In this document: positions 1 through 8,607 of the stretch, piece after piece
Layout of the letters: every line of letters begins with the position of its first letter
How positions within the stretch are numbered: position 1 is the stretch's first letter
NCBI GenBank assembly: GCA_947166125.1
Contig: CAMVCW010000002.1
Span: 140,646-204,645, forward strand
Reading direction: 5' to 3'
Source of the DNA: an uncultured Candidatus Saccharibacteria bacterium
GTDB taxonomy: Bacteria > Patescibacteriota > Saccharimonadia > Saccharimonadales > Saccharimonadaceae
Length of the DNA stretch: 64,000 nucleotides
The notes under the pieces: model-generated
What the model was told of the DNA's origin: nothing
The model's database searches: none
The model's input: only the letters and a program-made list of their open reading frames with translations
Position numbers and translations under genes: made by a program

Positions 1-175
1 ACAAAAGATTGCAGTCATCAAGGCTGTTAAGGAAGCTACCGGACTTGGTCTTGGCGAAGCTAAGGCTATCGTCGACGGCGCTCCTGCTACCGTAAAAGAG
101 AAAGTTGCTAAAGCTGACGCCGAAGCAATGAAGAAAGCTCTTGAAGAAGCTGGTGCTACTGTAGAGCTTGCTTAA
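1..175 (+). CDS. rplL: Ribosomal protein L7/L12, C-terminal part (5' end outside window)
   Basis: The reading frame enters at base 2 and ends in TAA at 173-175, giving the last 58 residues. It contains the L7/L12 C-terminal domain signature ([16 protein letters not shown], then [10 protein letters not shown] and [13 protein letters not shown]). This domain of the ribosomal stalk recruits translational GTPases. A terminator follows at 218-246. The usual partner rplJ presumably lies just upstream, outside the window, while rplK and rplA are on the opposite strand at 3.4-5.7 kb, so the classical L11-L1-L10-L12 cluster is split into two opposed transcription units. Confidence 0.97.
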   Translation, partial: QKIAVIKAVKEATGLGLGEAKAIVDGAPATVKEKVAKADAEAMKKALEEAGATVELA

Positions 176-217
176 TCGCAAATCTATAGAATTTAAGTTA
201 GCTAATTGTATCAATCA

Positions 218-246
218 AAAATCACCCCGTAAAAGGGTGATTTTTG
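218..246 (+). terminator. Rho-independent terminator after rplL
   Basis: The arms AATCACCC and GGGTGATT enclose a short A-rich loop and are followed by a T run. It separates rplL from the next gene, which has its own promoter. Confidence 0.85.
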
Positions 247-274
247 CTAGTTGTGATATGCTATAATAACACTA

Positions 275-2113
275 ATGTTCGAGGTATTACTAAATCAGAG
301 GAAATTAGACGAAGATAGTATTCGTAAAATTTTTGCTGAAGTTTTCAAATTTGTTCGGCAAACCGAAACCGTTATTCTTTCTGCAGTTATAGACGAAGCC
401 TTCATCAAATTCTATTTAGATTTACCGGAAAAATATGTCAACAAAATTCCATCTATGCTGCCTAGTGTCGACCAAATTTCTTTACGCAGATCTAACCGCA
501 ACACATTACCTTTATTTTCCTTTAAAATAGTCCATTTAATCGATAAAGATCTTCTTTCTATCCTCCACCACTTTCGTGACAAGGAAATAGTCGAAATTTC
601 CATTATTGGCCGTAAGATTGGTAATTTTGGTAAATTTTCTGGCTTTCTTATTGCAAAAAAATCATCCGGTAATTTATTCAAAATTAATCTCCCGATAGTT
701 AGTTTTAAGAATCTATCTATAGATTTTATTAAAAACCCAAATTATCTTTGTGCTAAAACACCAAAATATTTAAATCTTGAAAAATCCCTTCAATTCTTCT
801 CTAGTGAAAAGCAGAATTCAATCTTTCAACTTGAATCATACCCGTATTTTAGCGGAAAATATTATTTACCTCTCTCATCTTACGATTTTAACAAACATAC
901 ATTAGTGGTCGGTGCTTCAGGCAGTGGCAAAACCAAATTTCTAAGCAAACTCATTAAAGAAATCAGTTCACAGTATGGCCAGAATGTACATATCTTGGCA
1001 ATTGATCCGCACGATTCTCTGCGTCAAGAAATCGGTGGTTTGCCTAAAACCAAGGTTTTTGATTTTTCTACTGCTGATAATAGCATTAATTTATTCGACT
1101 CTTCTTCACGTGATATCATTGCCAATATCGATGCCGTACTTAGTCTCATTAAATCCATCATCGGTCCGCAGTATAATGCTAAGCTCGAACGTCTTGCTCG
1201 CGCATCTATTTATGCTCTAGTTGAAAAAGGCGAGTTTAGTTTTAATAATCTCAAAAAATTACTTACTGATTCACTCTACCGCAGTCAATTAGTCAAATCA
1301 TTAAACGGATATTTACCAGAAAGTATCGAAAATTTCTTCGGCCAAAGTTTTAATGAACTAAAAACCGCAAGCTACAACGAGGCCTTCTCGCCGTTAATTG
1401 CTTTTATCGATGAGTTGCAGCTTTTACCGGCTTTTTATCGTGAGACTGACAACCACCTTAAATATGAAATTTCCAAAAACAACATCACTCTAATTTCTTT
1501 GAATCAAAGTAAATTAGGCGAAAAAGCCGAAAAAGCCATTGCCGGACTTATTTTGAATCAGATTTTTGTATTGATGAACCAACGTGCGTTTTCCGAGCAC
1601 CTTATTATTATGATTGACGAAGTGGCCGTAGTGGAAACCCTAATTCTTACACGGTTTCTTTCCGAGGCTAGAAAATTCAATGTTTCCTTAATTCTGGCTG
1701 GTCAATATTATGCACAAATTTCGCCAGAACTTATCAAAAGTATTTCTGCTAATACATTTAATTACTTTTGTTTTCGTACATCATACGAGGATGCTGAGCT
1801 CCTAGCTAATAATCTGAACATCAAATTAAGTAGCGATTTTGTAGAAGATAAGTATCATCTGCTTTCGACTTTGCCGGCGCGCCACTCGGTAATGCGCCTG
1901 TCGCAAAATGGTAAACCCGGCACCGCTATTTTGGGAAAAACGCTAGATTACGTACCGGTCCCGGAGGCCAATACTGAAAATATGGCTGTGGTCAAAAATA
2001 CTACGGAGAACGTTCTTGTATCACCCATAAAATTACAATCTTCTACCGCTAATATTTTGGATATCATGCGTGAGCAATCCGCCAGCCGCAAGAAAGTGAA
2101 CGAAAAATTATGA
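275..2113 (+). CDS. HerA/VirB4/TraD-like P-loop ATPase
   Basis: A 612-residue protein. The N-terminal 200 residues are not recognised. A clear Walker A (GASGSGKT, residues 213-220) is followed by a DPHDSLR segment, and a hydrophobic Walker B (LIIMIDEV, about residue 445) sits near an arginine-rich region and a C-terminal segment typical of FtsK/HerA/VirB4 conjugation-type motors. No membrane segment is obvious, so it is probably a cytosolic or peripheral hexameric motor for DNA or protein. A TATAAT box at 262-267 ends 7 nt before the ATG and there is no ribosome-binding site, so the mRNA appears leaderless. The stop overlaps the start of the next gene (ATGA at 2110-2113), so the two are translationally coupled. 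The specific role is not known. Confidence 0.7.
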   Translation: MFEVLLNQRKLDEDSIRKIFAEVFKFVRQTETVILSAVIDEAFIKFYLDLPEKYVNKIPSMLPSVDQISLRRSNRNTLPLFSFKIVHLIDKDLLSILHHFRDKEIVEISIIGRKIGNFGKFSGFLIAKKSSGNLFKINLPIVSFKNLSIDFIKNPNYLCAKTPKYLNLEKSLQFFSSEKQNSIFQLESYPYFSGKYYLPLSSYDFNKHTLVVGASGSGKTKFLSKLIKEISSQYGQNVHILAIDPHDSLRQEIGGLPKTKVFDFSTADNSINLFDSSSRDIIANIDAVLSLIKSIIGPQYNAKLERLARASIYALVEKGEFSFNNLKKLLTDSLYRSQLVKSLNGYLPESIENFFGQSFNELKTASYNEAFSPLIAFIDELQLLPAFYRETDNHLKYEISKNNITLISLNQSKLGEKAEKAIAGLILNQIFVLMNQRAFSEHLIIMIDEVAVVETLILTRFLSEARKFNVSLILAGQYYAQISPELIKSISANTFNYFCFRTSYEDAELLANNLNIKLSSDFVEDKYHLLSTLPARHSVMRLSQNGKPGTAILGKTLDYVPVPEANTENMAVVKNTTENVLVSPIKLQSSTANILDIMREQSASRKKVNEKL

Positions 2114-2808
2114 AAACTAAGATTACTAACGATATTATCGATAAAACATTTTTAAATATTTTTAATTCAAACCCCAATATCACCAAAAGTAAAGTTTTAA
2201 AACATTTTGCTTTTGATATTAAGCTGCCGGTGATGGTAAACGATTCTACTACTGGTGAAGAAACCTGGGCTGAATCTATGAACCCTACCAAATATATCAC
2301 TCAACATAATTCTGAACAGCGTGAAACCTGGATGCTGGATAAACGTCAAATCTCTTCTATAGACGATATTATCGCAACATGGCGCGAAGTAAACTATACT
2401 ACTACGGAGCGAAATTATAATTCGGAAAATGTTTTCGAAAGTGACACAGTCTATTCTAGTAACAACGTGATTCGTTCGGCAGATTGTAGTGATTGCCATA
2501 ACATAATGTTCTGCGATGGCTGCCAGCATTGTAATTATTGTATTGCCTCACAGCGTTCGGGCAATTGTGAATTCTGCCTACGCGTGGACGATTCGTCCAA
2601 TTGTGTAAATAGCTACAATATAATTTGTTCAGGCAAGATTTCAAACTCGTTCTTTATCCAGGATTGTTCAGACTTACATGAATGTCTCTTCTGTTCGCAT
2701 ATTAATAATAAACGTTATTGTATTTCTAATATGCAATTTGAAAGAGAAGAATATTTCAAAATTAAAGACGCAATCATCAAGTGGATTTTTGCAGAACTTG
2801 ATAACTAA
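2110..2808 (+). CDS. Cysteine-rich repeat protein of CPR type, function unknown
   Basis: 232 residues. The first 115 residues are polar and unremarkable. From about residue 120 to 210 cysteines occur densely in short spaced pairs (SDCHN, CDGCQHC, NCEFC, DCSDLHECLFC), ending in a segment like NKRYCI followed by a short basic/aromatic tail. Cys-rich proteins with this kind of ending recur in CPR genomes and are usually labelled hypothetical or zinc-finger-like; I infer metal binding or a Cys-ladder fold but cannot assign a function. It is coupled to the upstream ATPase by a 4-nt overlap and converges on the next gene with another 4-nt overlap. Confidence 0.6.
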   Translation: MKTKITNDIIDKTFLNIFNSNPNITKSKVLKHFAFDIKLPVMVNDSTTGEETWAESMNPTKYITQHNSEQRETWMLDKRQISSIDDIIATWREVNYTTTERNYNSENVFESDTVYSSNNVIRSADCSDCHNIMFCDGCQHCNYCIASQRSGNCEFCLRVDDSSNCVNSYNIICSGKISNSFFIQDCSDLHECLFCSHINNKRYCISNMQFEREEYFKIKDAIIKWIFAELDN

Positions 2809-3371
2809 TCTATTCTCTTTGTAGTAAGAAATTGGAAAACTGAACCTATTAGCGTGAGGCCACCTAAAATCACAAAATAAAATGTTTCCTTATTGATGCC
2901 TGGGAAAAGTGCTAAAATCGCTATCGTTAACGCATAAGCTCCGGCTACAGCGGTTGCAATTATAGTAGCAGGCTTCATTAGTGTTACGGCGGCTCCGGCT
3001 GCAATGATGCCAATAATACCGCCAATCGCTAAAATCTGCATTTCTGTACCGAAATACTGTATAGTTATTACCATAGTTAGCGCAAAACAAATTCCGCCTA
3101 CGCATAATTTTTCAATAGAAAAGCCAAGTAGTGCCAATAGTAACCCGCCACCAATTGGCAATAGTATTTGATAGAGATTATTCTCTGCAATTTGTGGTAC
3201 CAAATTATTAATGGTGGGCATCAAAAAGCTCATCAAATTATATCCCAGAATAAACCAGATCAGAAAAAACGCAACTTTTTTGATGCGATAGCCAAAAAAC
3301 ATTAGCGCCAGACCTATCGCCGCCATAATAATCATCTCTGGTGTTCCCAAATTGCTAAAGTCTAAATGCAT
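2805..3371 (-). CDS. DUF4203-like polytopic membrane protein
   Basis: 188 residues, almost entirely hydrophobic, with about seven predicted membrane helices separated by short polar turns such as GYRIKK. The pattern resembles the DUF4203/TM7S3-type membrane proteins; function unknown. The start at 3371 is preferred over the longer TTG frame, because the longer start would lie inside the rplA terminator hairpin. A TATACT box (3378-3383, minus strand) ends 6 nt before the chosen ATG, so the message is probably leaderless. Confidence 0.6.
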   Translation of the reverse strand: MHLDFSNLGTPEMIIMAAIGLALMFFGYRIKKVAFFLIWFILGYNLMSFLMPTINNLVPQIAENNLYQILLPIGGGLLLALLGFSIEKLCVGGICFALTMVITIQYFGTEMQILAIGGIIGIIAAGAAVTLMKPATIIATAVAGAYALTIAILALFPGINKETFYFVILGGLTLIGSVFQFLTTKRID

Positions 3372-3386
3372 ATTTTCAGTATACCA

Positions 3387-3416
3387 CAAAAAATAGCCCC
3401 GCAGGGCTATTTTTAA
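3387..3416 (-). terminator. Terminator after rplA
   Basis: On the minus strand AAAATAGCCC and GGGCTATTTT enclose a TGCG loop, followed by T residues, directly after the rplA stop. The hairpin is nearly symmetric. Confidence 0.85.
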
Positions 3417-3422
3417 CAAACG

Positions 3423-4325
3423 CTAATTATAGATATTCTCAATTGCGATCGATGGCCCCATCGTGGTAGTAATAAATACTGACTTTACATAAGAGCCCTT
3501 AAGCGATGCTGGCTTCTGCGCTTTCAAAGAATCAAAGAACGCATTGGCATTTTCCATTAATTTATCAGCGCCAAACGAAACTTTACCTACACCAATATGT
3601 ACAATGGCTTGCTTATCCACGCGGTATTCCACCTTGCCAGCTTTTGCATCTTTCACGGCTTTTTCTACATCCATAGTCACAGTGCCAGCCTTTGGATTTG
3701 GCATTAATCCTTTAGGCCCAAGCAACCTTGCGAATTTACCAAGTTTTGGCATGTATTGTGGGGTAGAAATTAGTACATCAAAGTCAATCGTACCTTTTTC
3801 TAGTTGCTTCAAGAATTCTTCATCTTCGGCGATATCAGCACCGGCAGCTTTAGCAGCCTTGCAAATATCGGCAGGCGCAAACACGGCTACGCGTACGGTT
3901 TTACCGTTACCATTTGGAAGTACCATAGTAGTGCGGATGTTCTGATCAGCCTGTCTAGGATCTACTCCGAGTCTTGCATGGATTTCTACACTCGCATCAA
4001 ACTTGACTGGACTAGATTTTATAGCTAGCTCAATAGCGTCTTTCAGGATGTAAGCCTTGCCCTTCTCAATAAGTTTAGCAGCCTCTTGATACTTTTTACC
4101 ACGACGCTCCAATTTAGGACGAGTCACCGGTGTGGCGCCTTTTGGCTTTTCGACGGCATCAGCTGCGGCACGCTCAGCCTTGCGGGCTTGGCGCTCTTCT
4201 TCGGCCTTTACTTCTTCAATATGCTTTTTAGATTTTTTACCAGATTTCGCAAAAGTCTCTGGCTCAGCTACTTCTTTTACAACTTCTTCGGTAGCTTCAA
4301 TAGTTTTGACCTCTTCTTCGGCCAT
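3423..4325 (-). CDS. rplA: Ribosomal protein L1 with charged N-terminal extension
   Basis: 300 residues, against about 230 for a typical bacterial L1. The L1 core starts near residue 75 (RGKKYQEAAKLIEKGK) and contains the conserved LLGPKGLMPNPKAGTV signature. L1 binds 23S rRNA at the L1 stalk and commonly represses its own operon. The first 70 or so residues are rich in Glu, Lys and Ala and low in complexity; ribosomal proteins of reduced CPR bacteria often carry such tails, but its role here is unknown. Start: ATG with AAGGA upstream. It has its own promoter at 4385-4413, so it is not a simple extension of the rplK unit. Confidence 0.97.
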   Translation of the reverse strand: MAEEEVKTIEATEEVVKEVAEPETFAKSGKKSKKHIEEVKAEEERQARKAERAAADAVEKPKGATPVTRPKLERRGKKYQEAAKLIEKGKAYILKDAIELAIKSSPVKFDASVEIHARLGVDPRQADQNIRTTMVLPNGNGKTVRVAVFAPADICKAAKAAGADIAEDEEFLKQLEKGTIDFDVLISTPQYMPKLGKFARLLGPKGLMPNPKAGTVTMDVEKAVKDAKAGKVEYRVDKQAIVHIGVGKVSFGADKLMENANAFFDSLKAQKPASLKGSYVKSVFITTTMGPSIAIENIYN

Positions 4326-4384
4326 GTTTTCCTTTCTGTGGTACTAGCGGATTCTCTCCTCCCACGGTTAAATTAACTTCTTAT

Positions 4385-4413
4385 ATTATATCAAATTTCT
4401 ATACTTTCGGCAA
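4385..4413 (-). promoter_or_regulatory. Sigma70-type promoter for rplA
   Basis: On the minus strand TTGCCG (4408-4413) and TATAAT (4385-4390) are separated by 17 bases. It lies between the nucleosidase terminator and rplA and leaves a leader of roughly 50 nt. L1 autoregulation would act in such a leader, but I see no clear L1-site mimic. Confidence 0.7.
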
Positions 4414-4415
4414 GC

Positions 4416-4440
4416 AAAAAGGCCGCCTTCGCGACCTTTA
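4416..4440 (-). terminator. Terminator after the nucleosidase gene
   Basis: The minus strand reads AAAGGTCGC, loop GAA, GGCGGCCTTTTT, overlapping the stop codon. It insulates the gene from rplA. Confidence 0.8.
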
Positions 4441-5133
4441 AGCTAAAAATTGGACGAGTGCTTCAACGCACGCTTTCGCTGCTGAAGTAACGTTCAGATC
4501 GAAGGCTTCACTTCCTTCATCTACGCCGTCAGACACAGCCTTGATGAAACTACACGGGATGCCGTTACGGTTGCAAGTTATCACGATTGCTGCAGCTTCC
4601 ATCTCGCAAATGTCGGCGCCGAATTCTGTTCTGAGCTTACGTTTTGGCTCCCCGGCATCTACGAATTTATCTGCAGATGCGCAGATAAATTCGGGATATT
4701 TATCCAGAAATGCCAGCGGTAAGACATCTTCCGCAGGCGAAATGAACAAATCGTTCTGGTTGAGGTATCTGCCTACCGGATATTCCCCAGCAGACAGATC
4801 AAAACCATAATGCACGATTTTCTTAACAATACCGACCTTTTGTATGAAATGATCATCATGCAGCCCGCCTACCACGCCGTAATTAATGATCCCATCAATA
4901 TCAAAATTATCAATCAAATACTGTGTAGCAGATGCTGCAGCGATTTCGCCATAACCACTTAGCATAAGATGAATTTTGCAATTGTTATAATCTGACCATG
5001 TTGAGACTTCGTAACCAAAGTCCTCTTTGTCATAAATATAGTCTGGCTCATCGAAAACTTCTATAAAAGGCAACTTCTCAGCCTCCGTTGCAACAATCAC
5101 GCCAATCGTCCCAATTCCAATTTTCTCTTTCAC
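4438..5133 (-). CDS. MTA/SAH nucleosidase-like protein (PNP/UDP phosphorylase superfamily)
   Basis: 231 residues. The fold is that of 5'-methylthioadenosine/S-adenosylhomocysteine nucleosidase, which cleaves adenine from MTA, SAH or 5'-deoxyadenosine: an N-terminal IGVIVATEAE strand-loop, an INYGVVGGL segment, and the C-terminal CEMEAAAIV with AVSDGVD, where the catalytic Asp and the ribose-binding Met-Glu lie. The start is GTG at 5133, set by GGAGG seven bases upstream; longer TTG/ATG starts would lie in the promoter (TTGACT 5212-5217, TAGAAT 5190-5195). The gene is a self-contained unit between rplK and rplA. It may recycle 5'-deoxyadenosine made by the radical-SAM enzyme NrdG; that link is inference. 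Confidence 0.8.
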   Translation of the reverse strand: MKEKIGIGTIGVIVATEAEKLPFIEVFDEPDYIYDKEDFGYEVSTWSDYNNCKIHLMLSGYGEIAAASATQYLIDNFDIDGIINYGVVGGLHDDHFIQKVGIVKKIVHYGFDLSAGEYPVGRYLNQNDLFISPAEDVLPLAFLDKYPEFICASADKFVDAGEPKRKLRTEFGADICEMEAAAIVITCNRNGIPCSFIKAVSDGVDEGSEAFDLNVTSAAKACVEALVQFLA

Positions 5134-5189
5134 AGCTATTCCTCCCCAATAGCAAAAATTTAATGTACGCGCTAAAACTACGCACTGAT

Positions 5190-5217
5190 ATTCTAACATA
5201 AAATATCGAAAAGTCAA
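5190..5217 (-). promoter_or_regulatory. Promoter for the nucleosidase gene
   Basis: TTGACT and TAGAAT (preceded by TATGT, an extended -10) on the minus strand, about 55 nt before the GTG start. Confidence 0.65.
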
Positions 5218-5221
5218 CAAA

Positions 5222-5254
5222 AATCCACTCCTGTACCAAGAGCGGATTTTTTAG
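5222..5254 (-). terminator. Terminator after rplK
   Basis: The minus strand has AAATCCGCTC and GGAGTGGATTTTT around a short loop, immediately after the rplK stop. It shows that rplK and rplA are not one transcript. Confidence 0.8.
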
Positions 5255-5260
5255 ATTAAA

Positions 5261-5689
5261 TTAGTCTACGACTTCTACGCCCATCGAACGAGCTGTACCG
5301 GCCACAATCTTAATTGCGCCTTCGATATCTACAGCGTTAAGCTGATCCATCTTTTTCTCAGCAATCTCTTGAAGTTGAGCTTTGGTAATCTTACCAACCT
5401 TATCTACATTTGGCTTGCCACTACCTTTCTCAATCTTGATCGCTTCGCGAATTAGGTCGTCCACTGGTTGACCCAGACTCTTCCAATCGAACGTACGATC
5501 TTCAAATACACGAATGTGAACAATCACGTTCTTCCCCATTAAATCTTTGGTTTTTTCGTTAAATGGGTTGATGAAGTCCATCATATTTAGACCCCACTGA
5601 CCGAGCGTAGAACCTACCGGAGGTCCTGCCGTCGCGCGCCCTGCTGGGATGCGTAATTTCAAATTACCGATAACTTTTTTCTCTGCCAT
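5261..5689 (-). CDS. rplK: Ribosomal protein L11
   Basis: 142 residues, the normal length. The N-terminal signature PPVGSTLGQWGLN and the C-terminal rRNA-binding part (GAIKIVAGTARSMGVEV) are both present. L11 binds the GTPase-associated centre of 23S rRNA. The start ATG is preceded by AGAGGATT. It follows nusG with a 73-nt gap on the same strand, as in the universal secE-nusG-rplK order. Confidence 0.98.
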   Translation of the reverse strand: MAEKKVIGNLKLRIPAGRATAGPPVGSTLGQWGLNMMDFINPFNEKTKDLMGKNVIVHIRVFEDRTFDWKSLGQPVDDLIREAIKIEKGSGKPNVDKVGKITKAQLQEIAEKKMDQLNAVDIEGAIKIVAGTARSMGVEVVD

Positions 5690-5762
5690 CGCTATAATCC
5701 TCTTTAAAGTTTGTAATTTAGAAGCAATACGTAACGAAACTAATTATATCACAAAATATCGC

Positions 5763-6311
5763 TTAATTCAACTGTTTTACCTGCAATGCATCTAGCTCTA
5801 CAGGTGTTTCGCGACCAAACATCGACACCATCACCTTCAGCTTACCCTTGGCAGCATCAATTTCAGAGATAGAGCCATCAAAACCTTTAAATGGTCCATC
5901 GGTAATCGATACTACTTCGCCAACTTCATATTTCACTGAGAACTTCGGATCTTCTACGCCCATGCGCTTCTTGATCTTGGTGATTTCCTTTTCAGACACT
6001 GGTGTTGGCTGTGTGCCAGTACCAATGAAACCAGTTACACCGGGGGTGTTGCGGATGATATACCAAGTCTCATCGGAAAGCTTCATATCTACCAATACAT
6101 AGCCCTGCAAAATCTTGCGGTCTACGATCTTTCGCTTACCGTTTTTAATCTCAATTTGCTTTTCTTTTGGCACAATCGCCTCAAAAATTTTGTTTGCCAT
6201 TTCTACGGTGTTGGTACGTTGATTGATAGAATCAGCCACCTTGTCCTCATACCCAGAGTAGGTAGATATCGCATACCACGCCCGAGTGTCATCATATCTG
6301 TTTACTGCCAC
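5763..6311 (-). CDS. nusG: Transcription termination/antitermination protein NusG
   Basis: 182 residues. The NGN domain begins with WYAISTYSGYEDKV and ends near GYVLVDM and TPGVTGFIG; the KOW domain near residue 130 has VSITDGPFKGFDG. NusG binds RNA polymerase and couples it to Rho or the ribosome. The start is GTG, with AAGGA seven bases upstream. It lies 12 nt after secE in an apparent operon. Confidence 0.98.
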   Translation of the reverse strand: MAVNRYDDTRAWYAISTYSGYEDKVADSINQRTNTVEMANKIFEAIVPKEKQIEIKNGKRKIVDRKILQGYVLVDMKLSDETWYIIRNTPGVTGFIGTGTQPTPVSEKEITKIKKRMGVEDPKFSVKYEVGEVVSITDGPFKGFDGSISEIDAAKGKLKVMVSMFGRETPVELDALQVKQLN

Positions 6312-6323
6312 AATAATTCCTTT

Positions 6324-6710
6324 CTATTTAGTTAATATTAAGTTAAATAGCCAAGTAAAGAACAAATCCAAAAGTGAAATAAAGATCACGAAAATAGCTG
6401 TGTAAATTAATACTGCAAGCACCATTTTCCAGGTTGCTTTGCGATTAGGCCAGCGTACCTGACGCAACTCTCGCCAAGAATCACGCAAGTACCGTCCTAA
6501 ATACACAAAAGGTCGGAACAAAATAAATGGTTTTTTTTCGGACTTCTTGTCTGCCGCTACCTTTTTTTCGGCGGCTTTAATTTCTTTTCTTTTGTTTTTT
6601 TCTGACTTTTTGTCTTTTACGACAACTTTTTTGCGAGTAATTGCCGGCGCGTCTGCTTCTTCCTTTTTGGAAGGGCCGTCGCTTGCCTTAATTCGTGTGA
6701 TTTTAGCCAT
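6324..6710 (-). CDS. secE: Preprotein translocase subunit SecE
   Basis: 128 residues. The SecE core is the C-terminal 60 residues: amphipathic YLRDSWRELRQVRWPNRKATW, followed by a single transmembrane helix of about 25 residues. The first 65 residues form a Lys/Glu-rich extension not present in minimal SecE. It is part of the SecYEG channel. The start ATG has AAGGAG upstream. It heads the secE-nusG-rplK unit. Confidence 0.95.
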   Translation of the reverse strand: MAKITRIKASDGPSKKEEADAPAITRKKVVVKDKKSEKNKRKEIKAAEKKVAADKKSEKKPFILFRPFVYLGRYLRDSWRELRQVRWPNRKATWKMVLAVLIYTAIFVIFISLLDLFFTWLFNLILTK

Positions 6711-6737
6711 CTTACTCCTTCTTAATACTTATCTTGG

Positions 6738-6766
6738 TATCAAAAAAGTCTGATACCAGACTTGTC
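6738..6766 (-). terminator. Terminator after the GT35 gene
   Basis: AAGTCTG, loop GTAT, CAGACTT followed by T residues on the minus strand, between the GT35 phosphorylase and secE. Confidence 0.8.
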
Positions 6767-6775
6767 AATAGTATA

Positions 6776-8518
6776 CTACGCCGGGAATAAATAGTCAAGA
6801 TAATCTTTTAGCATTCTTGCCCCAGATATCACTGGTAAATATGCTTTTAGTTGTTGTTGTAAGATGTATTCTAAATCGAAATCATTTGCACTAGCCATTA
6901 GCGCTTCTTCCATCCGCTGATATAACATATCTAACTCTTCTTCCTCGCTAGCGCCAGAAACGCTTAGATATGAATTAGCCGAGGCATCCGCCACGCCGCC
7001 ATCATGCGTGGAAATCAGGAAATTTAAATTCGCCACGTCCTTCATCCAGGATGTCCCACAAGCCTCTAGCCCCACTATAGGCACATTGATAGCCGCATTA
7101 GACCCTACGGACAAACCATAGGCCAATTTTTCATCATAATCAGCAATATAATGAACATGTTCACGCAAATATTCATCTGCCGCTACAGCCTCTAATAATT
7201 TTTGCAATTTCCCGCTCATTACTCTATCGCCAGCATGCACCCGTCCAGCAATAATATAATGCGCCCCGCGACTTTCCAGAATATTACGTAGCCGCAACGG
7301 ATCACGAAACGGCAATTCTGGCCTCTTATAATCTACGAATCTCCGTTTAAAATCAAAGATAAAGTCATCATCCGTAAAGTGCAGAATTTTCCCATTGTGG
7401 TCTGGCCGGTCTTTCAAAATCCCATTTAGTACTTTGCGCCCAGCTTTCTTTAGATCCTTAATTTCGCCACTGCCTAAATTACCAAGTTTTTCCGCGTAAT
7501 TCTCACCCGGCGCATTTACTTCATCCAAAATTCCAAAACTATGGTAAAATTCCATAATTTCCGGCAGCACCCAGGTATCCATATCTATGCCATTGGTTAC
7601 AGCCTTGAATTTTACCCTGTTTCCGGCGATATCGCGGTAATTTGCTACGCGCGCATGTAACTTGGATACTCCACTCCGAAGCTCAGCAATCTCTATCGTC
7701 ACCGAAGACAGCTTAATCCGTCCATTGCTAAATTTATCCGATAACCATTTTTTCACCGCCGCAGATTTAATATTCGGAAAAACATAACGTTCAAATTGCT
7801 CATACGAAAACTCTGCCTCTGCGGCCTGCACCAAAGTATGATTGGTATATAAAGTATGCTTACGTGTATAAACAACCGCTTCGTAAAAATCCATCCCGTT
7901 GCGCGTTAGTTCATCCAGGCGCGCCAGCGCTGCAAAAAACGTTGCCACTTCGTTTAACTGCATTATGGCGGGTTTTAACCCCAGTAATTTTAATGCCGCA
8001 TAGCCGCCAAACCCTAGCGCTACTTCCTGGTATAGCCGATGATCCGATCCGCTCATTCCGGAGTATAATTCGCCGAAATTTGGCTCAGTTATCGCAATAA
8101 TTCGTGTGTTTTTGAAGTTCTTCTCAATTACATCTAATTTGCACAAATTATCGCAACACTTAATATTTACCGTGTCGATATATTTAAAGCCAAATTCTTT
8201 ATAATTTACCGGTACATGTTTATCGCGCACGGCACCATTTTCTATTACTTGATGTGTTTCGTACGGATAAAACGGTGTAATTAGCGCAAATGGTACGTTC
8301 ATTTTTTCGGCCACACGGCGCGTATCTGCTGCAAGCACACCTAGTCCACCACCGCCACGGATGCCGTTTTTCTGATCATATAGTTCTATCGTCCAGTATG
8401 TATATGGCCGCTCTGGCGAAATCGCCTTAGTTAGATGCGTGCGTTCGGTTACTTCATAAAAAAGCTCTACATCTTCAATATTTTCTAAGGGATGATAATA
8501 AAACTTCTCTTCGTCCAT
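6776..8518 (-). CDS. Alpha-glucan phosphorylase-like protein (GT35)
   Basis: 580 residues, short for glycogen phosphorylase (about 800) but with its landmarks: GGGGLGVLAAD near residue 57, AITEPNFGELYSG, a substrate-loop-like NHTLVQAAEAEF, AGRVHAGDRVMSGK, and the PLP-lysine region EACGTSWMK near residue 495. The family phosphorolyses alpha-1,4-glucan to glucose-1-phosphate using PLP in the cytoplasm. With GT4 and GH57 at 32.2-34.7 kb and GH97 at 25.3 kb it makes a small alpha-glucan gene set. A TATAAG/TAAAAT-type -10 lies just upstream with no clear ribosome-binding site. Confidence 0.8.
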   Translation of the reverse strand: MDEEKFYYHPLENIEDVELFYEVTERTHLTKAISPERPYTYWTIELYDQKNGIRGGGGLGVLAADTRRVAEKMNVPFALITPFYPYETHQVIENGAVRDKHVPVNYKEFGFKYIDTVNIKCCDNLCKLDVIEKNFKNTRIIAITEPNFGELYSGMSGSDHRLYQEVALGFGGYAALKLLGLKPAIMQLNEVATFFAALARLDELTRNGMDFYEAVVYTRKHTLYTNHTLVQAAEAEFSYEQFERYVFPNIKSAAVKKWLSDKFSNGRIKLSSVTIEIAELRSGVSKLHARVANYRDIAGNRVKFKAVTNGIDMDTWVLPEIMEFYHSFGILDEVNAPGENYAEKLGNLGSGEIKDLKKAGRKVLNGILKDRPDHNGKILHFTDDDFIFDFKRRFVDYKRPELPFRDPLRLRNILESRGAHYIIAGRVHAGDRVMSGKLQKLLEAVAADEYLREHVHYIADYDEKLAYGLSVGSNAAINVPIVGLEACGTSWMKDVANLNFLISTHDGGVADASANSYLSVSGASEEEELDMLYQRMEEALMASANDFDLEYILQQQLKAYLPVISGARMLKDYLDYLFPA

Positions 8519-8542
8519 AATTCTTATACTTATTTTATCATA

Positions 8543-8581
8543 AAACCAGAAATGAAACGGAATTCATTTCTGGTTCATTTT
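8543..8581 (-). terminator. Long terminator hairpin between the GT35 gene and the acyltransferase-like gene
   Basis: The arms CCAGAAATGA and TCATTTCTGG enclose a short loop, with TTTT on the minus side. It terminates the upstream minus-strand gene at 8608 and precedes the GT35 promoter. Confidence 0.7.
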
Positions 8582-8607
8582 TAACACTGATTTCTTTTGT
8601 CGGACTT

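Noticed and set aside
2064..2644. Minus-strand open frames opposite the Cys-rich gene
   Set aside because: They are shadows of the plus-strand frame with no promoter or ribosome-binding site.
6776..8518. Recoded TGA (glycine) as in Gracilibacteria/Absconditabacteria
   Set aside because: Genes across the window end cleanly at TGA (for example surface protein 1) and have no internal in-frame TGA that would need reading through.
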